Of a stretch of DNA of 41,912 bases, positions 31,316-41,912 are shown one piece after another. Position numbers and translations under genes: made by a program. Position 1 is the stretch's first letter, and every line of letters begins with the position of its first letter. Origin of the DNA: Pelargonium cotyledonis (lineage: Eukaryota > Streptophyta > Magnoliopsida > Geraniales > Geraniaceae); contig JAYMTA010000097.1 in NCBI GenBank assembly GCA_036897625.1, positions 1 to 41,912 on the forward strand, in the 5' to 3' direction. The notes under the pieces are model-generated. The model was given only the letters and a program-made list of their open reading frames with translations. It made no database searches and was not told where the DNA came from.

Positions 31316-34300
31316 ATGGCGAAACGAAGCCACGTGACCGAACTGGGCTGCGTCGCGTGCGAGGAGCTCGGCGAGCTCGGCGCCGGCAAGGAGGGCTGGC
31401 TCTCCGACGACCCCAACCTTCTCTGCGCACTCGATGCTCACTCTCTCGCCCTCGCCACCAAAAACCTCATCGTCGTCACTGGATGGTCCGACTCGGACGG
31501 TCCTCGCATCAAGATCCGACCCGAATTGTCCCCGATCGAGGCCGAGCGCATCACGGCCTTGGAGTGGCTCGTGTTTGATGAGATTCGGGTGATTTTGGTT
31601 GGGACCTCGAAAGGTTGCTTGATGATTTACTCTCTCGGAGGTGATTTGATCCATAGGCAGGTAATGGGGTTGTTGGTATTTTTGTTTTTGTGGTGTTGGG
31701 TTTTGCTGGGAATATTCATTGGTGTGGAAATTTGAGAGAAAAATTGGATTTTTAATTTTTGATTCAGTGATGGATGGTGGTTTTATTTGGGTCTGGGCAG
31801 GTACTGACATCATTGCAATTTTTTGTATTTGTGAGATTGGGTTTTGTTGGGAATGGTCATTGGTGTGTAAATTTGGGAGAAAACTTTAACTTTTTATTTA
31901 GAGATGGTTGGTGGGTTTATTGGGTCTAGTTGATATAATGTAGCCTATGAGTGCATTTGATTTTCTGTTTGTTTACTTAGAGTATTGCAAAAATAAAAAA
32001 AATAAAAAATAATAATAAATGTTGTATAGTGTGTTGCTGGGAATTTCATTGGTGTGGAAATTTGAGAATGTTTGGATTTTGAATTTTTGATTCAAAGATG
32101 GGCTGTGTATTTGTTTTGGCCTCGTTGATGAAACGGAGCAAGCAGGCGCTTTTGATTTTATGTTAGTTTACTGAGATTGTGTTGAAAAGTGAAAAGTTTA
32201 TGTTCTTGAAGGTTTGGTTATTTCCTTACTTGGAGTGAACTATCTTTTTGCTTCAAGGAATTGAAACATTTAAATTTCATGAATAAAAGTCATTCAAAAA
32301 GAGTACAGTTATACTATGATATTGGATTAATATACACTGTTGACAAGGTGAAGCAATGGCACAGACGAATGTGCTTAACTGTAAAACTGAAACCATATGT
32401 TTTTATGCGGGCCTGGTTCTGTTTTCTTCTGTGACATCCCTAGACAAGGACTGCTTTGATTTGCACTTGCTCTATGACGAAACTATGCTTTCGTGTTTGC
32501 TTAACAGATGTGTTATTTGGTTTGTGCATGCCTCCTTTTGTATGGCATTGAGATTATTTGTTTAACTCAATTTTCATAGCTCCTTAGAACTTGATGTATC
32601 AGTTTTTAGATGCTACGTTTGAAAAAAGTTAATGTTTGCAAGTTGATTTTCTTGTCTATGTTATTGCAACTATTATTTGTTCTTTGGGTAGCGTTTACAC
32701 TTTTTTAAAAATCTACAGGGAATGGGAATAAAAATGGGCAATTTTCATGACAAAAAATTCATGATCTCATTCCGATTCTTGAATCCCATTCCTGCAACAA
32801 AATTCAAAACTAATGGCTACCTTCAGGCTCTATATGAAGTTGACTTTATTTGTGGTTAATTCGTTGCATTGATCATAGAACTTGTTGATTGACTTTTGCG
32901 GTGCAGTTTATACATTCTGGACGGATTCTAAAATTAAGAGTTCGTGGAACTAAGAGAGATTTGTCTCAAGAGACATCGTCAGAGGAGGTTTGTGCTGTTA
33001 TGCCTGGTGTAATTGCCCGTTTTGATGGTAATGATTTTCAGGTATATGTTCTTTTTGCCGCACTAGAAGAATTATATTTAAAATGTAATCTGAAAGACAA
33101 ATCATGATAGCTGTGCCTATTAACTGATTTCATCTTTTGTAACCATCTTTTCTTCGTTTGGGATTATAGAATATGCTGCAAGAATGGTTTCAAGATACCA
33201 ATTCCCAGTTTTGGGATCAGAAATCGAAAAGGAGAGATCCAGAGGATATGGACAGTTCTTTCGAAAGACTCACTTACCAGCTGTGGAATGTTAGCAAGTA
33301 TGGGTCTTGCGCTGATGCAGCGATTACTGGCATAATGCCTCCACCATTGTTGGAACATCAGGTAATAATTTTTTCACAGCTTACGTATGGTTTCTTTTGA
33401 AAGTGTTACTTGGACTAGGGCTTTGTTTTGTTAGATATTGCGGTATGGCCATAATCATGTTGAGTTACTTTCTCAGTACCATTTTGCATCACTGCATTGT
33501 CATATTTAATGCTTAGTAATGGTTCTAGTGGTTTGTCCAATGAATGATGGAAACTTTCTGAAGTATATTCTGGTATTTGAATTCAGCTGCTTTTATTGTT
33601 GGGCAGTCGAGTCAACGATATTACTGTGCTGTCACTATTGGAGAGGATGCTGTGATTTCAGCGTTCAGGTTAGCATAGTGGGATATGACATACAATATTT
33701 TACTACTTTGTAGATATAGGTAGCATTCGGATTAATAAAATTGGAACAAAATTTGGAATCAAGAATGAGAATGAGAACCATTCTCATGTGCAAAGTCATA
33801 ATTCAAACATGATGAATATAATCTCATTCCCATTCTTGATCATAAATTTCAATCCAAATGCTACCATTTTGTTTTTGTTCTTTCCCTTTGTTACTCTGTG
33901 TTGTCCTTTCTGTATTGATCACCTGTTTTATTATGTAGACTTTCAGAAGATAAAAGCAGGTCTTTAGTGGGAGCAATCCTGTCAAAAGTTGTGCCCGCAA
34001 CATTTTCAACAATAGCTTCTTTTTCAAAAATGATTTGGCGGAGTGAAACTTCACCAAAGAAACAAGAACCAAAGCCTCAATCATTTGCTCGAGGTAAACT
34101 TAATTGGATTTGCTATGGGAAAATTACACCAATTCGCAGATAGTTCCCTCTACTGATTTTCGTGATAACTAACTCCCTGTCCTTTCAAATTTTCATTTTG
34201 TCGGTTAGATATAAATGAAATTATCTCTCATATGACACATGATCTATCATTTTCCCCCTCAAAATACTAATTTTACCCTTACTCTCACCATTATTTTCAA

Positions 34301-34457
34301 ATTGCTAGAGTTAGTTGCAAAAAAGTATATGGAGCCATATGCAACTGGAGCTAAGGAGATAGTATTTACTATCTATTTGCAATTTGCCCTCTTTTTGTGT
34401 GATGGCTCTACTTGTCATAATATTGCAAAATAATAATAATAATAATATGCTGATCAA

Positions 34458-34491
<34 letters not shown>

Positions 34492-35638
34492 TTTTCAGCT
34501 GCATAAAGATTAAATTATGGATTTACTAACATCATGTTTGTGGCAGCTTCCCCTTTGACATGTTTGAAGGATCATCCACGGAAGGGTGAGAAGCTCACGT
34601 TATCTCCTAGTGGTACATTAGCTGCAGTAACAGACTCACTAGGTCGTATATTGCTCTTAGATACACAAGCACTTGTTGTGGTGCGCTTGTGGAAGGTTTG
34701 CTCCCGGCATCCATAGATTTTCATTATTTTTGAAGCAATTCTTTTTTCCTAATAGCAAACATGTTGTTCAGGGCTATCGAGATGCCAATTGCCTATTCAT
34801 GGAAATGCTAGTAAAAAAAGATACTGCATCTTCAAGTTCTAATTATGAACCGGAGAAGAGTGATTACTGCCTTTGTTTAGCCATACATGCACCTCGAAAG
34901 GGAATTGTTGAGGTACACTCGTTTTCCCCATGCATTTTACTGATTCAGTTTCAATTTCAGTTATCTGAGTTCTGTTTTCTGTATAGTTTATGGGAATATA
35001 ATATTGCAAATTCTTTATGTGGGAAAAGCGATTCATCTTTAAATCAAGGGTATAAACAGTTAGTTATGTTGGGTTATCCCATATCGGTTGTGGAAGGGGT
35101 TGGGTGCTTGGTTTATAAAAGTGAGGGAAAGTTCTTCACCCTTTGAGCTAGCTTTTGGAGTGAGAAGGCCCAATAGCACCCAAACGTGGTGTAAACAAGC
35201 CTGTTGTCGTAGGTCCAACAGAAACACAACACAATTATAAATAAATTGAGTGCAAACATGCATAAATCGGGTTGTGTTCATGTCGGATCACATGCCATGT
35301 CCCAAATTGCAAGCTCTGTTTCAAACGTTAGACTTGTTTCTATTTCTAATACCTTTTTTTTGGATAGGAAATGAGAATCATATTACTAATCGAGTCAATG
35401 GTTAGGAAATTGTAATTAAATGCTTTAACGACTTCATTTTTTTGGCACCGTCTTGCAGGTTTGGCAAATGAGAACAGGACCGCGTCTTCTAACCATTCAA
35501 TGCGCAAAAGGTAGCAGAATTCTGCAACACACATACAGGTTTGGATCATCAATGGCCTCTCCATACATACCTTTGGAGGTTTTCTTGTTAAATGGGGACT
35601 CTGGTCAAATATCGGTTATTAATCGATCCTTAATTTGA
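31316..35638 (+). CDS. Rab3 GTPase-activating protein regulatory subunit, N-terminal-domain protein, 8 exons, 452 aa
   Basis: Plant counterpart of the RAB3GAP2 N-terminal domain. In animals RAB3GAP1/2 regulates Rab3 and acts as GEF for Rab18; the plant role is less clear, presumably Rab/membrane traffic. Exons: 31316-31660, 32907-33041, 33170-33361, 33607-33668, 33939-34093, 34547-34695, 34772-34912, 35459-35638 (1359 nt, GT-AG). Conserved stretches: HVTELGCVACEELGELGAGK at the start, SSQRYYCAVTIGEDAVISAF, LSPSGTLAAVTDSLGRILLL, WQMRTGPRLLTIQCAKGS and a C-terminal FLLNGDSGQISVINRS. The fold is beta-propeller-like. The protein is about a third the length of human RAB3GAP2, which is normal for plants. 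It looks intact. Intron 1 carries a tandem array; introns 1, 4 and 5 hold MITE-like repeats and an AAT microsatellite. Confidence 0.92.
31690..32130 (+). repeat. Degenerate tandem repeat (3 copies) in RAB3GAP2 intron 1
   Basis: The unit ttgggttttgctgggaat, cattggtgtggaaatttgag, then ttttgattcagtgatgg, appears from 31696, from 31837 and from 32031. Spacings are ~141 and ~194 bp. The third unit retains ttgctgggaatttcattggt. It has no coding sense. Confidence 0.75.
32696..32821. mobile_element. Small MITE (126 bp) in RAB3GAP2 intron 1
   Basis: Ends gggtagcgtttacac and taatggctacc form a short worn inverted terminus (ggtagc). Inside are paired gaatgggaat / ctcattccgattc words, shared with the 33719-33865 element. 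Confidence 0.5.
33719..33865. mobile_element. Small MITE (147 bp) in RAB3GAP2 intron 4
   Basis: Left ggtagcattcggatt and right aatccaaatgctacc are inverted copies. Inner gaatcaagaatgagaatgag and ctcattcccattcttgatc are a second inverted pair, so the element could fold into a long hairpin. Same type as 32696-32821. Confidence 0.65.
34430..34490. repeat. (AAT)n microsatellite in RAB3GAP2 intron 5
   Basis: Two AAT runs (34431-34446 and 34458-34490) separated by atgctgatca, about 55 bp before the exon 6 acceptor. Confidence 0.9.
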
Positions 35639-37581
35639 GTTGTTAAATCTCTCGCTTATGCTCGATTAAATTGATTTAACGATGAGATAAGACTTTAGAG
35701 ACGAGATGGAGTGGAGGATGAGAATACGAGCAGAAGATTGTTAAATGATTCATGTAGAAGACTCCAACTTTGTTTTGGAAATGAGAAGGTTGTTGCTTGT
35801 TTATGTCCCAAATATATGCAAAATGGAAGTATTATGATTCTATTCACATCTGTATTTGGATTCTTTATTGTGTAGTGTGAGAATTGCATTTTAGTGAATA
35901 TGTGTGTTGTTTTCTTAAAAATAGAATAAAGAATGTGAGTTTGTTATTTTTGGTTTAGGCTAAACTAAACCAACGATGACATGATGTTTCACTAAGATTT
36001 CATCCATAAACGTTTTAATGAATCTGTAGAAGCGGAGCCACTCGTTAAATTTAAACCTTTAATTAGGTGTTCAAATCTCATTGACGGCTTAGTTTAAGCA
36101 AATAATTATTTGGCATGTTATTGTTCTCTTATATGAGAGCAAGAGTTTTAAGTCTAGAGTTATTTAGTCTAGTTTAAACCACCAAAAAGGATATAACACC
36201 TTATTAAAATTTTGGATCCAACTGGTCATTTTCCTCCTTTAAGTTCACGAGGACAGGGTGGGTACGAGTTTGGCGGAGAGGTTTTCGGGACTTTTAAGAG
36301 CTTGGCATTTGAAAAAACTTTTGAGTTTTGGACTCAGAGAGAATATTCAAATTTAGGAAAGTGTCTCACATTCGATGAGGGTTTTTGCTTTCTAGAATGG
36401 AGTCCACGTGGCACTCATGCCCCATGTGTCACATCGTTACTCATTTTCGAGACTTATACTTTTATCAAGTAAACCACTAAATATTGGTAAATATTTCAAG
36501 GACACGACACTAATGTGATATTCAAATTATCTATCTGACATAATATTTATAAATAATAAATTGTATAACTAATTATTTATTCCTAGAATTCTAAATAAAT
36601 AAATAGTAAATGTCTCATAATAGTAGCATTATCAAAATTACAATTAGAGTCTACATTAACTAACAATCTTAAAATATCAACAACTATTTAAACATTTTCA
36701 AAATTTATAAGCTAAATATATAAATATTTGTAAGTTCAAGGACGTCATAATAATTTATTTATTTATTATCCGCGTGACACTGTCACAGACTCAGTGTCAC
36801 TAAGCTGAGCTCAAAAGAGCAAAAATTGTATTTCTCCTGTTCATTTTCTCGAGAAACAAGCAGAAAATCAACCTCGAAATCACTTTGCCTTTAGCAGCTT
36901 GAAACGAATCTCCTCCACAGCTTCAGCTTCTGAAATGGAACGAGAAGGTCTTTTCTCTGAGGGTTAGCCGAATCCGAACCATTTTTCGGTCACAAACTGC
37001 AACTTGAGGTGATTTTTTTCTTTTCATCTTCACGTTTCTAGGTATTGATGTCCAAATTGACCCTTTTTGACAACTTTTGAGACATTGTTTCTGACTGTTA
37101 AAGTAGACATTGGCATGATCTGGTTACTGGATCAAGTTGGTACTCTCTGTTCACAAATTTCAGGTATGAATTAATTTGGGTTTTGAGCACAATCTGAATG
37201 ATTAGACTAAGCTGTTACGACTAAATTGACCCTTTTGGCATCTCTTAGACATTTCTGCCAAAGTAGATATAGACATGTATATACTGATACAATTGAGGCA
37301 TATTTTGGAAAAAAAATTGTGAAGGATGGTTTATTGGAATTTTGTTGTAGATTGATCTGATATGACTATGACTGAACTTCCTTGAGAAGAACAAAAATGA
37401 TGATTATAACAATGCAGCTATGAGAGCTTAGTTTGTGACGTTACAAACATGAACTCTCCTATGTCAGAGCATAATTTTAGCAAAGATCAATATTATAACT
37501 ACTGCTCTAGTCAATAGATAGGTGTAACGAAAATATCCCAACTTTTTACCCTAAAATTGTAAACACTGAGTGAGGAGAGAA
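35639..37581. other. Intergenic between RAB3GAP2 and the CNL gene
   Basis: No gene recognised. AT-rich to about 36780, then a CT/GA-richer block (36830-37010) that may be the CNL leader exon ending near CTTGAG|GTGATT (donor at ~37007). An acceptor downstream is not certain. An 86-codon open frame at 36212-36472 has no similarity I recognise. Confidence 0.5.
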
Positions 37582-40425
37582 ATGGCTGAGACTGCTGTGA
37601 GGTTGGTTATTGAGAAGCTGGTGTTGATTCTTGCGAAAGAAGTAAAAATTCTGGGAGCAGGGACTCTGCGTAGGGACGTCAAGTTTATCAAAGATGAACT
37701 CGAAAGCATTAGGTCTTTCTTGAAGGATGCAGATGCGAGAGCAGAGAGGGAAGAAGAGAACAACAATAGTACCGGTGTAGAAACTTGGGTTAAACAAGTG
37801 CGAGAAGTTGCTTATTGGATTGAAGATGCCGTCGATGAATACATGCTTCATCTTGCCCAACACGGGCAACAGCATGGATTCACCCGATACCTCAATAAGA
37901 TCACTTCCTTGGTCAGAAACTTCAAGTGGCTGCACTGGATTTCCACTGAAGTCCGAGATATCAAAACATCCGTTTGTGACATCAAAGAAAGAAGTGACAG
38001 ATACGGCTTCAGTTCCTCAGCTGAAGGAGCAGTCAGAGTTAACGAATGGAGTATTGCTTGGCATGACCCTTGGGTAGCTTCTCACTTCATTTCAGAAGAT
38101 GAAGTTGTGGGGATCGATGCTGCTAAAAAAGAATTGATAGGTTGGTTGCAAGATGATCCGACTAAACGCAAGGTCATTTCAGCGGTGGGCATGGGTCGAA
38201 TTGGCAAGACTACTCTTGCAAAGATCGTGTCTGAGAGCCGGGAAGTGAAGGAGTTCTTTGAATGTTGCGCTTGGATCACAGTATCTCAGTTGTACAAGAA
38301 GGAGGAGCTACTAAGGAGGCTGGTCGGACAGTTTTGCCCAGCACAAGAGCCTTCAGGGAAGGAAAATGTTAGGCGCATCAGAGCAAGAAGTGTTGCTGAT
38401 CAGCAAACTGAGGCAATATCTGTATGGAAAGAGGTATGTTGTTGTGTTTGATGATGTGTGGAAAGTTAACTTTTGGGCTGACATAGACATGCATTGCCTG
38501 ATGACAGCATTGGTAGTAGAATACTGATCACAACACGAAATAATGATGTCGCTAACTTTTGTAAGAAATCCCCATTTGTTCATATTTATGATTTGCAATG
38601 TCTGCCTCAAAATTTGGCATGGGAGCTCTTCTGCAAAAAGACGTTCCAGTTTTGTTTTGAGGGGCAAGGCTGTCCCCCGGAGTTGGAGAAACTGTCTCTT
38701 GAAATTGTGGGAAAGTGTGGTGGGTTACCACTTGCAATTGTGGCCATTGCTGGCCTTCTATCCACTAAAGATAAAACTGTAACAGAATGGCAGAAGTTTC
38801 ATGACATGCTTCACTATGAATTGGATTCTAATCCTCATCTTACAAACATTACAAAAATTCTGTCTCTCAGTTATCATGATTTGCCTTTTTCCCTTAAGCC
38901 TTGCTTTCTATACTTTGGCATCTTCCCAGAAGATAATTCTATTCGTGTTCAAAGACTGATTTGGGAATGGATAGCTGAAGGTTTTGTAGAAGCAAAGAAG
39001 GGTAAAACATTGGAACAAGTTGGACAAGGATACATTGTAGAGCTCATCCAAAGAAACATGATTCAATGGGACTCTTTGAAATGTGATGGGGTAAATAAGT
39101 TTTGTAAGATTCATGACCTAATGCATGAAACAATTCTTTCCAGAGCTGTGAAATCAAGTTTTTGTCATGTTCTGGATGCAGAAGACTCAAGTTTATACAA
39201 AGAAGCTCAACGCGTATCAATTCAAAATGACATGTGTTCTGTTCTGGACACGAAAGAGAGCTTTGCAATTCGTTCAATGTTATTTTTCAATGTGAATGAG
39301 CATTCCAGGTCTTTTATGGAGACGATATTTGAACGTTTCAAGCTTCTGAAAGTTCTGGATCTTGAAGACGCTCCTCTTGATTATCTTTCTGAAAATGTGT
39401 GCAGTTTATTGCATTTGAGGTTTTTAAGTGTCTGCAACACAAAAATAAAGATGCTCCCTAAGTCGATAGGCAATTTGCTCAATCTTGAGACCTTGGTTTT
39501 GCGAGGGACTCTAGTAGAAGAGCTACCGAATGAAATCTATAGGCTCCTGAAGCTACAACATCTTGTGTGTGGCCGTCATGGTTCAGCAATCACTTGTTGT
39601 GATTCATTTTCTGGAGTGAGGATACACAGTGGAATTGGCGATTTAATAGAGTTGACAACGCTACTCGGCGTGGAAGCTGCACAAGATGGAGTTGGCTTAA
39701 TTAATGAGGTGATGAAGCTGAGGCAGCTAAGGAAGCTTTTTATTTGTAATCTGACTGCTGAGATGGGAAGAGTTTTATGTGCTGCCATTAAAAGTACGAA
39801 GCACCTTGAACTTCTCGACTTATCTACAGTCACTGAAGGTATTCTGGATTTGGAATCAATTTCAAATCCACCTCAACCTTTGTTAACTTTGTGCTTGTCT
39901 GGCCGTTTGGAGAAGTTGCCCCATTGGGTTTCTAAACTGCAAAACTTAGTCACACTAAGCTTATCTTTTTCAAAACTGGTGGATAATCCAGTAGAAACTC
40001 TACGAGCTTTTCCTAATCTGATGTATCTTTATATGTACGAAGCATACAATGGCGAGAGGTTACACATTGGGAAAGGTTCGTTTCCGAAACTCAAGGTGTT
40101 GGACCTTAAATGCTTAGAGAAACTGCGTCAATTGACAATAGAGATAGGGGCTCTACCTGTACTTGAAGTGCTAATGATTGGTCCTTGCCCGCGTGTGAAG
40201 GTGATGCCTTCAAAGCTATTCTTTCCGCTTAATCTTAAATATTTGGAATTCATTGATATGCCGAAGTCCTTTGTAATCAGTATGCTAGTGATGCCATACC
40301 ATGGCAACAATTTCTGGAGAGTTGGGTACATAGCAAGTGTCTTTTTCAGCTATAAGACTGAAGGAGGTGATTATGAAATCTTTGGGCTTTGGAGCTCAGA
40401 CTTGGTACAGCATTTGCAAAGTTAA
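37582..40425 (+). pseudogene. CC-NBS-LRR (RPM1-like) disease-resistance gene with two offsetting frameshifts
   Basis: Intracellular immune receptor family. Apart from the breaks the span is 948 codons, usual for the family. CC domain with EDAVDE (residues 81-86); P-loop GMGRIGKTT (203-211), normally GMGGIGKTT; RNBS-A ECCAWITVSQ; RNBS-B GSRILITTR; GLPL (381-384); RNBS-D CFLYFGIFPED; IHD in place of MHD (510-512); then LRRs (LPKSIGNLLNLETLVLRGT, LPNEIYRLLKLQHL). An extra base at 38361-38367 throws the frame off, and a TGA follows at 38449. In the +1 frame the missing piece reads KRYVVVFDDVW (kinase 2). A missing base at 38485-38490 restores the frame. As written it would yield a 290-residue CC-plus-P-loop fragment. 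Either a young pseudogene or two sequence errors. Confidence 0.85.
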
Positions 40426-40549
40426 TTGATCTCCATATTTCCTCAAGCTTTTTGTTGAATTTAGAGGTAGAATTTCACTTCCCAATCAGTTCTCATTTCA
40501 TATTCAATTCAGTTTGGATTACATTTTGAATGTTTGCATCTTATACAAT

Positions 40550-40740
40550 TTACAAACACCGAGGCTCGAACCTGAGACCTCGAGAGATCAAGTGAAATCA
40601 ACCATTTGCCTTATTGATGTATCTTATATAGTTTTTTTATTGCTATTATTATCAGCAAGTGTACACACAGCGAAGCTCGAACCTAAGACCTCGAGGTATC
40701 GAGTGAAATCAACCACTTACCTGACTGAGTGATTGAATCT
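40550..40740 (-). mobile_element. Two tandem tRNA-derived SINE heads
   Basis: On the minus strand two copies read aggtaagtggttgatttcac (A-box region), then cgaggtcttaggttcgagct (B box), one at about 40740-40670 and the other at about 40620-40553. They share ~50 bp at roughly 85% identity, including cgaggtct(c/t)aggttcgag. Either a tandem duplication or two nearby insertions. Confidence 0.6.
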
Positions 40741-41883
40741 TATACAGTTTTTACATTGGATCATTGTTACATTACATTTTGTGTGTGATTTTAATTAGGT
40801 TGATCACAAGGATTTTGATCTCTGGTGTTGGTTCCCTTCTGTTGTTGTTGCAGAGATATTGTGGTAACAAGGTCTCAATTATATCAGTAACAAGTAGTGT
40901 TATGTTTTACTATTGCATTTCCATGTCTTTTTCTATATTTCCAAGTGCAATGTTTGTCATTAATACTAGTAATATTCATTGACTGCACCGAAACAACGAT
41001 GTAATGTTAAATAAGTCATTTTACATTATTTTCAATTTGTGTGGAAAAACTATATAATGACACTTGTTTTGAAATAGAGTAGTGTTTGTTTAGGATAGTC
41101 TCGTGAGTGCTGTGTTTTTTCCTTGTATTTCGTAAGCATTTCTTTTCCGTCTAAAAATAAGTGTAATGTTTTACTCGCATTTTTGTCTCAAAATAGTTGT
41201 TTTGTTTTTCTTTTAAGAAGATAGTTGTACGTGAAATGTCAATAATGTCTCAAGTTTGTTGCAACACATGTATTTGATTGTGTTAAACAGTTAATGTGTT
41301 GTGCATGTTTTACATATTCAACACAAACACGATACAATTATTGTTGGTCTTGGACTCTCTAACACAAGCACAAGACTTGTCCTTACACTCGTAAATTGAT
41401 TAAAAAAAATGTAATTTACCCCTTAAAAATCAATCAACAACAATTACGAACTCGCAAAAGATGACATGTTTGCATTTCATTTTAAGTTTCAAATAAAGGC
41501 CATCAAGAAAAAAAATAATTGTTAGAAAAAAATAATGACTTTATGTTTTAATTGGTTAAGATAATTTTTCGGGTTTCAGTTAAGATCATTTTTATGTAGA
41601 TGTCTCGCAACTATTGCAAACAAATGTAAGATGATTTTATAATGATTTTCTAAGATTACAAGTCAACTTATTTAAGCACTAATTTTATGTGACAAAAAGA
41701 AATACTCAACAACTCTAAGAGAAAATCGATGGAACAAAATTTAATTCAAATTCAGAAATTATTTATCCGATATTTTATATTTTATTTGTTTTAACAACCA
41801 ACCATTTTACTCCAAATCAAACAAAATACAAGCTCTATTAGACTCATGAATTTTTTAATTTTGGAATAAATATAGGTATAATT

Positions 41884-41909
41884 TATATATATATATATAT
41901 ATATATATT
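41884..41909. repeat. (TA)n microsatellite at the window end
   Basis: About 12 TA units. Confidence 0.9.
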
Positions 41910-41912
41910 ATT

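Larger units (their letters stand above)
40426..41912. other. Intergenic downstream of the CNL gene
   Basis: No further gene. 40426-40860 may include 3' UTR; a ttgttgttgcag at 40843-40854 looks like an acceptor of a 3' UTR intron, as found in some resistance genes, but this is not secure. From 41270 to 41380 the cgtgtt/acacaaacacga words resemble the hAT-like family of ALG9 introns. Confidence 0.45.

Noticed and set aside
36212-36472. 86-codon open frame in the RAB3GAP2-CNL gap
   Set aside because: No recognisable similarity, no promoter or splice context; likely chance.
38434-38509. GT...AG pair that could be read as a small intron in the CNL gene
   Set aside because: Splicing it would delete the kinase 2 motif, which is plainly encoded in the skipped bases, and such genes are usually intronless. 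Two indels explain the data better.
40550-40740. Possible tRNA genes from good B boxes
   Set aside because: No cloverleaf or acceptor stem can be formed; these are SINE heads.

Overview
The window is nuclear DNA of a dicot-type flowering plant. It has long AT-rich gaps, GT-AG introns, and genes whose proteins closely resemble dicot versions: a plant-type PEP carboxylase ending in QNTG, a 14-3-3 protein, and an RPM1-like resistance gene. Many small non-autonomous transposons and tRNA-derived SINEs sit in introns and gaps. I cannot name the species from sequence alone. All exon maps were built by eye from reading frames, splice consensus and recalled family sequences. The lengths of every multi-exon model add up to a continuous frame.

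Layout. 1-267 (-): start of a 14-3-3 gene, cut by the window edge in an odd poly-C run. 2242-8098 (-): ALG9 mannosyltransferase, 10 coding exons, 572 aa, introns rich in one transposon family. 9239-16368 (-): plant-type PEP carboxylase, 10 coding exons, 965 aa, with a TATA box and a leader intron. 16.7-23.9 kb: gene-poor stretch holding a 1.14-kb terminal-inverted-repeat element with a GC-rich core, a SINE and several MITE-like repeats. 25279-30294 (+): mitochondrial carrier family protein, 6 coding exons, 379 aa, behind a repeat-filled leader intron. 31316-35638 (+): plant RAB3GAP2 N-terminal-domain protein, 8 exons, 452 aa. 37582-40425 (+): an intronless CC-NBS-LRR gene broken by two offsetting frameshifts around kinase 2. 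The rest to 41912 is intergenic, with two SINE heads and a TA microsatellite.

The genes are unrelated housekeeping or defence loci: ER glycosylation, anaplerotic carbon fixation, mitochondrial transport, Rab regulation and immunity. I see no operon-like logic and no evidence for a new multi-gene system. The most distinctive feature is how introns have grown. Four introns in three neighbouring genes (PEPC introns 1 and 9, the carrier leader intron, RAB3GAP2 intron 1) each hold their own unrelated, degenerate tandem array. In PEPC intron 1 the array runs across the exon 1 splice donor and keeps a decoy copy of it. The PEPC phosphorylation motif is also altered (SIGAQLR in place of SIDAQLR).
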